Origin: Fusobacterium sp. JB019 | GTDB lineage: Bacteria > Fusobacteriota > Fusobacteriia > Fusobacteriales > Fusobacteriaceae | Assembly (NCBI GenBank): GCA_030673965.1 | Contig: JAUTCN010000002.1 | Coordinates: forward strand, 372,001 to 436,000 | Reading direction: 5' to 3' | Length of the DNA: 64,000 nucleotides | In this document: one piece after another, positions 32,978 through 39,859 of the stretch | Layout of the letters: every line of letters begins with the position of its first letter | How positions within the stretch are numbered: the stretch's first letter is position 1 | Position numbers and translations under genes: made by a program | The notes under the pieces: model-generated | Databases searched by the model: none | Told to the model about the DNA's origin: nothing | The model's input: the letters and a program-made list of their open reading frames with translations, nothing else

Positions 32978-33511
32978 TTAATAACCTTTTTTCATCATTT
33001 TTTTACCTTTTCTTTTTGCCATTTCATTTGCTTCATCTTTCATGTTTTCTTGCATTTGTTTATTGTTTCCTCTTATAACTTCATATATTTTACCATCTTT
33101 TTCAGCCATTTCATACATTTTTCCATCTTTATCTTGTATCATCATTTTTCCATCATCGCTCATCATTTTATGCATTTTACCTTTTTTATCTCTCATCATC
33201 ATTTGACCATTTTGCTCTATCAAAATCATATGTCCATCTTTTTCGATTTTTTCATACATTCTACCATTTCTTTCAACTAGCTGATACATTTTCCCATTTT
33301 TGTCTTGTATCATCATTTTTCCGTCTTCTATCATCATTTTATGCATTTGGCCTTTTTTATCTTGCATCATCATTTGGCCTTCTTGTTTAACCATAACATA
33401 AGCTTCACTATCTTTATATTTTGGTTTTGCTTGAGCTCCTAACCCAACAGAAAACATAGCTACAAAAACACCTAACATCAAAATCTTAAAATTATATCCT
33501 TTTTTATCCAT
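32978..33511 (-). CDS. Exported methionine-rich MMxxDG-repeat protein (177 aa)
   Basis: 177 residues from the ATG at 33511, six bases after GGAGG. The signal peptide (ILMLGVFVAMFSVGLGAQA) is close in sequence to that of the 201-residue paralogue. Repeats such as QMMMQDKKGQMHKMM, DGKMMIQDKNGKMYQLV and GQMMMRDKKGKMHKMM follow, so here the unit is a mixed Met/Lys/Asp pattern. The last 35 residues are a lysine-rich helical tail ending KKMMKKGY. About 30 Met. It has its own promoter of the shared type and its own terminator, so the three family members are independent transcription units. Confidence 0.78.
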   Translation of the reverse strand: MDKKGYNFKILMLGVFVAMFSVGLGAQAKPKYKDSEAYVMVKQEGQMMMQDKKGQMHKMMIEDGKMMIQDKNGKMYQLVERNGRMYEKIEKDGHMILIEQNGQMMMRDKKGKMHKMMSDDGKMMIQDKDGKMYEMAEKDGKIYEVIRGNNKQMQENMKDEANEMAKRKGKKMMKKGY

Positions 33512-33563
33512 CGGCAACCTCCAACTTTAAAATAGATAGCAACTAACCTTTTTTAATTAGGGT

Positions 33564-33618
33564 GAGCGTCCAATAACACTCTTAACTTGAGTATATAACC
33601 ACTTTTCTCCTTTGTCAA
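33564..33618 (-). promoter_or_regulatory. Shared-type promoter D with downstream dyad (177-aa Met-rich gene)
   Basis: TTGACA (33613-33618), a 17-base spacer and TATACT (33590-33595). CAAGTTAAGAGTGTTA and the dyad GAGTGT/ACGCTC (33564-33581) follow directly. Confidence 0.82.
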
Positions 33619-33637
33619 CTCAAAAAAATATTTGAAG

Positions 33638-34189
33638 TTATATTAAACTTTCTATAAAAACGGGAATCGCTGTAGCCTCCCTTGATTGAGACCATCTCAA
33701 CTTTAAATTTAAAATTTCAGAAACTTTATCTAAGTTATTCATATTCTCCACTATAAAAGTTCCTTTGCTTTCTGCATACTTATCAATTTTTATATGATTT
33801 TCTCCTAATTGAATAGAATGGAAATCTATTCCTATTAATTTCACTCCTATTCCTATTAATTTATCAACCAATTCATCTGTTAAATAAGGAGCTTTTTCAA
33901 TAGAAAAATAGCTATCACTCCCGTAACCAAATTTTTCCATGTATCCAGTTCTAAAGATAACAAAATCATCCTTCCTTATGGCTTTATCCTTTAAAATTTC
34001 TATTCCTATTTTTTCAATATTTCTAACATCCAAAACTATTCCTCTACACTCTTTTAGAGAATCATCTAATTTAGTTTTATAATAAACATCTATATGTGTA
34101 CCAACATGTTTTGCCTGCTGCTCTTCTTGCTTTTCTGCCCATTCTCTTAATTTTTTTGGCATTTCTATAACTTTTAAATGTAAATTCAT
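33638..34189 (-). CDS. Cyclase-family (kynurenine formamidase-like) metal hydrolase
   Basis: 183 residues. The metal site HVGTHIDVY corresponds to the HxGTHxDxPxH motif, but the following Pro and His are not conserved (DVYYKT). Further motifs are VLDVRNIEK, DFVIFRTGYMEKFG, and LIGIGVKLIGIDFHSI near residue 120. The family includes kynurenine formamidase, isatin hydrolase and related amide or ester hydrolases. The length is slightly below the usual 205-215, mostly missing the N-terminal strand. Substrate unknown; a link to tryptophan metabolism is tempting but unsupported. Divergent from the MATE-like gene. Confidence 0.78.
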   Translation of the reverse strand: MNLHLKVIEMPKKLREWAEKQEEQQAKHVGTHIDVYYKTKLDDSLKECRGIVLDVRNIEKIGIEILKDKAIRKDDFVIFRTGYMEKFGYGSDSYFSIEKAPYLTDELVDKLIGIGVKLIGIDFHSIQLGENHIKIDKYAESKGTFIVENMNNLDKVSEILNLKLRWSQSREATAIPVFIESLI

Positions 34190-34350
34190 TTATCCTCCTT
34201 TTTATTTTCCCCATATAATTATATCAAGTAAAATAATAAAATTAAAGCAAAACCTAGTCATATCTTTACAAAAATAGTATAATGTTTATGTTTTGACCAA
34301 CAAAACATTCAACAACTAAATAATTATTTCACTGTTAAGAAAGGACTACT

Positions 34351-35658
34351 ATGAAAATTTTAAAAAATGAAAGACTCAGAATGTATTTTGTATTATTGTT
34401 AACATTATTTTTACCAACATTATATTCAACCTTTAGAATTTTTTGGCTAGGAAATATACCTAGTGATTCAGGCATAAATATAGCATCTCAAATAAGTTGG
34501 ATTAATTTAATTTTTGAATCTGTTAGTGAAATGTTATTATTGCCTTTATTTTATATTATTGGCAAATCTAAATCTAATTTAAAAGATTTAGAAAATAAAA
34601 TAACTACTGGTATAATTTTCTCTTTAACTATATACCTATTTATTATTATTATAATTAATCTTAACTTAGAATCTCTTCTCAATTTTATGTCCCAAAGAAA
34701 AAATTTAATTTCTCAAAGCATGATTTATATCAGACTAGAACTAATATCTATCTTGTTTGATGTTATTTATAATTTTATGATGATTTTTTTAATCAGCTTA
34801 AACAGCATCAAAAGAATATTTAAATTATTAATCTTAAAGACAGGTTTAAATATTTTATTCGATATATTGTTTATCAGTAATCTAAATCTATCTTTTAATA
34901 TAGGAGTAAACGGAATTGCTATTAGTAATATTTTAAACAATTTTATTTTGTTGATAATTATAATTATTATGCTTAAAAATATGAATATCAATATTCTTAA
35001 ATTTAAAAAAATTGAATTTAAATGGATTTTAGAATGGATTAAAGTAGGTAGTTTTTCAGGAATAGAATCTGCAATTAGAAATTTAACATTTATATTCATT
35101 ATCTTAAAAATGATGAATATGATTTCAAATCAAGGAAATTTTTGGATAGCTAATAATTTTATTTGGGGTTGGCTATTAGTACCTATTTTAGCTTTAGGAA
35201 ATTTAATTAAAAAAGAAATTTCAGAAAATTATAATGATCTAAATAAAAGATTAAAAGACTATTTTAAAACAACGTCTTTTATTATCTTCTTTTGGATAAT
35301 CACCATACCTTTTTGGAAATTATTTTTAGAAAAAATGATGAATGTACAAGACAGTGAAAATGTTATTAAAATTATTTTCACATTATTAATTTTTATGATA
35401 GTTTTCTCTTATAATAATATAATCGATAGTGTCTTCTATGCTTTAGGTAGAACAGACTTAATGCTAATTCAATCTTTATTTGTTAATATTGTTTATTATA
35501 GTTTTATTTTAATTTTATATAAATATGGAACTATAAAATTATCAGTTATAAATATTTCTTTAATATTTGGTACCGGAATTTTAATAGATAGTCTTTTAAC
35601 TTTTTATTTATTTTTATACTCCATTAAAAGTAGATCTTTATTAAAAAATTATAATTAA
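34351..35658 (+). CDS. MATE-like multidrug/lipid flippase-family membrane protein
   Basis: 435 residues with twelve predicted membrane helices in an extremely Ile/Leu/Asn/Lys-rich sequence. The paired-half layout and motifs such as GIAISNILNNFILL (compare GAAIAT in MATE) and FYALGRTDLMLIQSLFVN point to the MATE/MOP superfamily. Similarity to the MATE at 17.3-18.6 kb is weak, so this is a distinct subfamily with unknown substrate. AAAGGA lies five bases before the ATG. A strong hairpin terminator follows the stop. One of only three plus-strand genes in the window. Confidence 0.75.
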   Translation: MKILKNERLRMYFVLLLTLFLPTLYSTFRIFWLGNIPSDSGINIASQISWINLIFESVSEMLLLPLFYIIGKSKSNLKDLENKITTGIIFSLTIYLFIIIIINLNLESLLNFMSQRKNLISQSMIYIRLELISILFDVIYNFMMIFLISLNSIKRIFKLLILKTGLNILFDILFISNLNLSFNIGVNGIAISNILNNFILLIIIIIMLKNMNINILKFKKIEFKWILEWIKVGSFSGIESAIRNLTFIFIILKMMNMISNQGNFWIANNFIWGWLLVPILALGNLIKKEISENYNDLNKRLKDYFKTTSFIIFFWIITIPFWKLFLEKMMNVQDSENVIKIIFTLLIFMIVFSYNNIIDSVFYALGRTDLMLIQSLFVNIVYYSFILILYKYGTIKLSVINISLIFGTGILIDSLLTFYLFLYSIKSRSLLKNYN

Positions 35659-35663
35659 TTAAA

Positions 35664-35700
35664 ATATAGAATCCTCTTTTTATAAGAGGATTCTATTTAT
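35664..35700. terminator. Bidirectional terminator between MATE-like and TIR genes
   Basis: A 13-bp stem ATAGAATCCTCTT/AAGAGGATTCTAT serves the plus-strand MATE-like gene; it also faces the convergent TIR gene. Confidence 0.9.
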
Positions 35701-35714
35701 TCTAAATCTTTTTA

Positions 35715-36194
35715 TTAATCTAAATCTTCTAAAGTATAATTTTTATTATCTCCTTTTTCACTATAAGCTTCATGATATGATGGCCATTTTTCTAAAGCTG
35801 TTCTCAACTCTTTTTCTCCAAAAGCTATATGAAGAGAAAGAGCTTTATCTATCATAATAGGGCATCTTTCCTCATCTATTTTATCTTTACCATTTAAATT
35901 AACTGCTATAATAGGAAGATCCGCATCAATTGCCAACTGAATTTCATATTTAATATATTTGTGTAGATATTTCGTCTTTTCCCCAATTAAAACAACCAAA
36001 ACTTTTGCATCAATCATTTTTTTGCTTACCATTCTTTCCATTTCTTCTGCATCTTCAGAACAACTTTCATCAGAATAACAAGCATCATAAAAATTAAAAT
36101 CAAAATTATCATTTTCGTTCCATGTTTGCATTAATTCATACATAGGTATATCCTCTGCGTCAAAACAAACATATGTTTTATTTCTACCTTCCAT
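35715..36194 (-). CDS. TIR-like (ThsB/MTH538-type) domain protein
   Basis: 159 residues from the ATG at 36194, eight bases after GGAGG; an upstream in-frame extension would run through the promoter. The fold pattern of the MTH538/ThsB TIR-like family is clear: TYVCFDAEDIPMYELMQTW, FDFNFYDACYSDES, VSKKMIDAKVLVVLIGEKTKY, then YIKYEIQLAIDADLPIIAVNLNG. ThsB proteins make a cyclic ADP-ribose-type signal in Thoeris phage defence. Here no ThsA-like effector is adjacent; neighbours are a MATE-like gene and GlpQ. The acidic tail (residues about 140-159) is extra. It could be an orphan defence sensor or serve another nucleotide-related role. Confidence 0.8.
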   Translation of the reverse strand: MEGRNKTYVCFDAEDIPMYELMQTWNENDNFDFNFYDACYSDESCSEDAEEMERMVSKKMIDAKVLVVLIGEKTKYLHKYIKYEIQLAIDADLPIIAVNLNGKDKIDEERCPIMIDKALSLHIAFGEKELRTALEKWPSYHEAYSEKGDNKNYTLEDLD

Positions 36195-36231
36195 ATCTAT
36201 TTCCTCCTTTATTAAATATTGATATAATTTT

Positions 36232-36306
36232 ATCCTACTCCCCCTATTAACAAATGTCAATGTTTTTGAATAAATAACTTGACTTAATTAAATATAGGTA
36301 TATAAT
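36232..36306. promoter_or_regulatory. Divergent promoters of the TIR gene and the small secreted protein
   Basis: Minus strand (TIR): TTGACA (36255-36260), 17-base spacer, TAGGAT (36232-36237). Plus strand (small secreted protein): TTGACT (36279-36284), 16-base spacer, TATAAT (36301-36306). Confidence 0.6.
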
Positions 36307-36341
36307 TAACAGCGAAATTATATATAAAGGATGTGAATTAA

Positions 36342-36659
36342 ATGCAAAAAATATTAATATTTATATTTATTTTATCATTAAATTCTTTTTCAATAAATAT
36401 TCCAGAAAATATTGAAAAAAACATTGGAGAATGGATAGAAAAAACCTATCCCACTACTTCTCCTATAGATACTCAGGGTCTTTCAAATAAAAATTTAATG
36501 TATTCTAAAGAAATAGAATCTTATAACTGGCTTGAAGAAAATGTTAATTCTATAGAAGATAAAAACATCTACAAAAAGATAAAACATTTATATAATCCTA
36601 ATATCTATGGGTATACAGCTCTAAAAATAATATACTCCCAAGAAAAAAAGAACCTCTAA
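36342..36659 (+). CDS. Small secreted protein of unknown function
   Basis: 105 residues: a cleavable signal peptide (MQKILIFIFILSLNSFS) and a mature domain of about 87 residues with many Asn, Ile and Tyr (IGEWIEKTYPTTSPIDTQGLSNKNL, YNWLEENVNSIEDKN). No Cys, no lipobox and no recognised family. It is divergent from the TIR gene and has its own promoter and terminator. The stop codon lies within the terminator stem. Confidence 0.65.
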   Translation: MQKILIFIFILSLNSFSINIPENIEKNIGEWIEKTYPTTSPIDTQGLSNKNLMYSKEIESYNWLEENVNSIEDKNIYKKIKHLYNPNIYGYTALKIIYSQEKKNL

Positions 36660-36683
36660 AATAATTTTAGAGGTTCTTTATAA
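36643..36683. terminator. Shared terminator between small secreted protein and glpQ
   Basis: A perfect 15-bp stem (36647-36661 with 36665-36679) with a TAA loop is flanked by A- and T-runs, so it can end both convergent transcripts. Confidence 0.92.
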
Positions 36684-36697
36684 ATTAATATCTATAT

Positions 36698-37783
36698 TTA
36701 TTTGCTTTGAACGTATTTAACACCTAAATCAGGAAAATCTGTAAATAATCCTGTTGCATTTGCTTTATAAAGTAATGTTTCATACATTTCATTTACATTA
36801 TCAAAATAATTTGGTAACGCATCTTTTCTTACTGTATAAGGATGACATTCCATTCCTGAAGTTTTAATATATCCTGCCATTGGAGTTAATTTCACATGAC
36901 CTTTAGTTGAATTTTTGTCATCTATCATCATATACCATCCTGGACCAATTCCATCTGCATATTTAGATATTTCTTTCATAGCACCTTTTTCAAACATCCA
37001 GCTATAATCATAATTTACCCATTCACCCTTTGAATTTTTTTCTTCTGTTTCATGCCAATCAGTATAAGCAACTAATTGAACTAGTTTTAAATTCATTCCC
37101 ATTTCAGGTAATAATTTTGTCTTTACACGTTTTAGTTCATTATAGTCAAATGTTTGGAAATAAACAGGACTATCTTTAGTTGTATAACCATATTTTTTTA
37201 ATACTTCTAAAGTTGCTTTTGCAATATCCTTTCCATTTTGATGATGGAACCAAGGAGCTTTTATTTCAGGATAAATACCAACTGTTCTTCCTGTTGATTT
37301 TTCTAATCCTTGAATAAATTCTAATTCTTGTTCAAAAGTATGAATTTCAAAATGAGATTTCCACATTGGGAATCTATCTGGATACACTTGTACTTGTTTA
37401 CCATCAACAGTTTTAAAATTTTCTGTCATTGATAATGTTTGAATTTCTGCTAAAGTAAAATCTACAACATAATAACGACCATCTTTTCTTGCTCTATTTG
37501 GAAATTTTTTAGCTACATCTGTTAAACCATCTAAAAAATGATCATGAATAACAACTAGTTTATCATCCTTTGTCATAGCTAAATCTTGCTCTAAATAATC
37601 TGCTCCTTCAGCAAATGCTAAAGCTTTTGCTTCCAAAGTATGTTCTGGCAAATATCCTGAAGCACCTCTATGAGCTATGATAACTCTATCATATTCTTTT
37701 CCACTAGATGCTGTCACTGCATTTGCAACTGTTCCAATACTACCAAGTAACGTTAAAACTAATAATGTTTTTTTCATTTCCAT
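36698..37783 (-). CDS. glpQ: Periplasmic glycerophosphodiester phosphodiesterase
   Basis: 361 residues. A signal peptide (LLVLTLLGSIGTVANA) is followed by a GDPD TIM barrel with VIIAHRGASGYLPEHTLEAKALA, GADYLEQDLAMTKDDKLVVIHDH (metal and catalytic residues), IYPEIKAP and GLFTDFPDLG. It matches the GlpQ/protein D type and releases glycerol-3-phosphate from lipid head groups in the periplasm. Glycerol dehydrogenase (58 kb) may use the glycerol that results after dephosphorylation. Convergent with the small secreted gene. Confidence 0.93.
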   Translation of the reverse strand: MEMKKTLLVLTLLGSIGTVANAVTASSGKEYDRVIIAHRGASGYLPEHTLEAKALAFAEGADYLEQDLAMTKDDKLVVIHDHFLDGLTDVAKKFPNRARKDGRYYVVDFTLAEIQTLSMTENFKTVDGKQVQVYPDRFPMWKSHFEIHTFEQELEFIQGLEKSTGRTVGIYPEIKAPWFHHQNGKDIAKATLEVLKKYGYTTKDSPVYFQTFDYNELKRVKTKLLPEMGMNLKLVQLVAYTDWHETEEKNSKGEWVNYDYSWMFEKGAMKEISKYADGIGPGWYMMIDDKNSTKGHVKLTPMAGYIKTSGMECHPYTVRKDALPNYFDNVNEMYETLLYKANATGLFTDFPDLGVKYVQSK

Positions 37784-37928
37784 ATCTCCCCTCCTATTTT
37801 TGTAAGCCCATTTTTAATTTTACTCCTTTCTTTGCAAAATTTCAAGTATTTTAGGCCTTTTTATACTAAAATAAAAGTAAAGGTCTCATTAAAGGACAGA
37901 AACTTAAAATAACATTTATTTTGAAAAT

Positions 37929-37970
37929 AAAAAAAAAGACCATATAATCTTTATAACTATATAATCTTTT
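37929..37970 (-). terminator. Terminator of yccF
   Basis: A minus-strand AT-rich 13-bp stem AAAAGATTATATA/TATATGGTCTTTT (two G-U pairs) is followed by T-rich sequence. Confidence 0.6.
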
Positions 37971-37980
37971 CTTAATTTAA

Positions 37981-38358
37981 TTATCTTCCTTCTACCAAAG
38001 CATACTTATATGGATTAAAAGCTACTCTCACAAGCTTAAAATTTTGTAATCCCATAGGAATTCCAACTATAGTCAAACATAAAGATATTCCTGATATAAT
38101 ATGTCCTACAGCTAACCATATACCAAATAATATTATCCAAAAAAATGCTGATATTGGTCTTAACTCACTTCCTAAATGCCTTTTCAATGTAACATCCTTT
38201 CCAAAAGGACTTAATGTTGCTCTTGCCATTTCAAAACATCCGCTGGCAAATGGAATAGTTACTATAAATATGAAGCTTAGTATCCCTGCTATAACCCAGC
38301 TTAATGATAAAACTAAGCCTCCTAAAAATAACCATATAATATTTAATAATGTACTCAT
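37981..38358 (-). CDS. YccF-domain inner membrane protein
   Basis: 125 residues containing two YccF domains. Each has a membrane segment followed by a conserved polar block: IPFASGCFEMARATLSPFGKDV and IPMGLQNFKLVRVAFNPYKY. Predicted to have about four membrane segments in the inner membrane. The function of YccF proteins is unknown. Monocistronic between glpQ and the mac operon. Confidence 0.85.
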   Translation of the reverse strand: MSTLLNIIWLFLGGLVLSLSWVIAGILSFIFIVTIPFASGCFEMARATLSPFGKDVTLKRHLGSELRPISAFFWIILFGIWLAVGHIISGISLCLTIVGIPMGLQNFKLVRVAFNPYKYALVEGR

Positions 38359-38432
38359 TTATTTTCCTTTCTTTTTTTATTTGCATTCTATCTTACAACT
38401 TTTTGTTATTTTTTTCAAGAAATTTTTTAATA

Positions 38433-38468
38433 TAAAAAGATCCTGCTAGAAAACTAACAGAATCTTTT
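38433..38468 (-). terminator. Terminator of the mac/tolC efflux operon
   Basis: A 15-bp minus-strand stem (two G-U pairs) AAAAGATTCTGTTAG/CTAGCAGGATCTTTT with loop TTTT is followed by T-rich sequence. Confidence 0.85.
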
Positions 38469-38475
38469 ATTTTAT

Positions 38476-39846
38476 TTATTTAGAAGAAACAGTTAGTTTT
38501 CCTCCCATACTTTGATAAATTTTATTCTCTGCTTCTATTATTTCATATTTTCCCTTTATAATATCTAACTGAGAAGATAATTTAGTATTTAAAGAAGTAA
38601 GCCAGTCATCAATTCCAAGGCTTCCATTTTTATATTTATTCTCATAATTTTTAGCTATCGTCTCATTAACCTTTCCTATTTTTAAGGCATTATTATAATT
38701 TTCTAATTCACTTATATATGCAAAATAATTATAATCTATAGAGTTTAAAGCTTTTGTTATTCCTTGTTCAAAGTTTTCCTTAGCTTCTAAATAAGAGGCC
38801 TTATCTGTTTCTATTCCCCATTTTACTTCATTCCAGTTTAAGAATGGAAGGCTTATACTTATCCCCCCTAATCCCACTGGAGATTTTAAAGTATTTTTTA
38901 TCTTTTCACTGCTAGAAGTTAGACTAGAACTTAAAGTTATATTGGGATATATTTGTTTTTCACTTGATCTTGCATTTTTAAACATACTTTTTAATCTGTA
39001 TTCATAAGCTTTTATGTCAGGACGATTCCCTATTGCTTTAATAGGAACATTTAAATCCACACCTATATTTTTTATTTTATCCATTTTCTTAGGAGTAATT
39101 TTTAATTTCTTATCTGGTTTTAAATTCAAAAGATTTCTCATTAAGCTCTCTTGTTCTTTCTTTTCCTTTTCATAACTTAATAAACTATTTTTACTTTCTA
39201 AGATTTTTCTTTTAGCTTCTTCCTTATCAGAACCATCTAAAACTCCGTACTTATATTTATCAGATACCATTTTTTCTATCTTCTCATAATTTTTGATCAT
39301 ATCCTTGCTCACAAGAATGTAATTTTCAAAATAAATTATTGAAAAATAAGAATTAATTATATTGTTTATTAATACTAATTTTATTTCTTCATAATCTTGA
39401 ATAGTCGCTTTATATTCCCATTCCTTTGAATCCTTCATATCAGAGAGTCTTCTCCATAAATCTATTTCATAATCTATTCCTATTTTTCCAGTGTGACTTA
39501 AAACTGAACTTTCTCCATTTTTTATATTTTTAGATGCTGATGAACTAAGGGTTCCACTAAATTCAGGAACTAAATCACTTCCAATTATATTTGCCTTATA
39601 TAGAGCCTTATTTATACCTATAGCTCCTTTTAATAAATCTTTATTATTTTTCAAACCTAATTCTATTAAATAATTTAGATTTTCATCCTTGTATTCCTTC
39701 CACCACTCACTATTAATTTCATTATTTTTTGATATTTTAGTATACATCTCTACTTTATTACTTGTATTTTCGTAATCTTTTTTCAAATTATTACATCCAT
39801 TAAAAAAAATTGAGGTCATTAATAAAATAATTATTTTTTTATTCAT
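38476..39846 (-). CDS. Outer-membrane efflux lipoprotein (TolC/NodT family)
   Basis: 456 residues from the ATG at 39846, four bases after AAAGGAG. The signal carries a lipobox (SIFFNGC), typical of NodT-type factors. The sequence has two long helical TolC repeats: DLLKGAIGINKALYKANI and IIGSDLVPEFSGTLSSS in the first half, and YPNITLSSSLTSS with FLNWNEVKWGIETDKASYLEAKENFEQG in the second. It would form the outer-membrane exit duct for the MacAB pump encoded just upstream (13-base gap). Evidence that the cell has an outer membrane. Confidence 0.9.
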   Translation of the reverse strand: MNKKIIILLMTSIFFNGCNNLKKDYENTSNKVEMYTKISKNNEINSEWWKEYKDENLNYLIELGLKNNKDLLKGAIGINKALYKANIIGSDLVPEFSGTLSSSASKNIKNGESSVLSHTGKIGIDYEIDLWRRLSDMKDSKEWEYKATIQDYEEIKLVLINNIINSYFSIIYFENYILVSKDMIKNYEKIEKMVSDKYKYGVLDGSDKEEAKRKILESKNSLLSYEKEKKEQESLMRNLLNLKPDKKLKITPKKMDKIKNIGVDLNVPIKAIGNRPDIKAYEYRLKSMFKNARSSEKQIYPNITLSSSLTSSSEKIKNTLKSPVGLGGISISLPFLNWNEVKWGIETDKASYLEAKENFEQGITKALNSIDYNYFAYISELENYNNALKIGKVNETIAKNYENKYKNGSLGIDDWLTSLNTKLSSQLDIIKGKYEIIEAENKIYQSMGGKLTVSSK

Positions 39847-39859
39847 ATTTCTCCTTTTA

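Noticed and set aside
32179-33511. Regular direct repeats that could look like a CRISPR array
   Set aside because: The repeats are in frame inside two coding genes with signal peptides and ribosome binding sites, the intervals are not unique spacers of constant length, and no cas gene is nearby.
33638-34189. Kynurenine formamidase of a tryptophan degradation pathway
   Set aside because: The fold fits, but part of the metal motif is degenerate and no kynureninase or tryptophan dioxygenase gene is present, so the specific name is not supported.
35715-36659. Complete Thoeris defence system
   Set aside because: The TIR protein is ThsB-like, but no ThsA-like effector (SIR2/SLOG or alternative) is adjacent; the neighbours encode a MATE-like protein, a small secreted protein and GlpQ.
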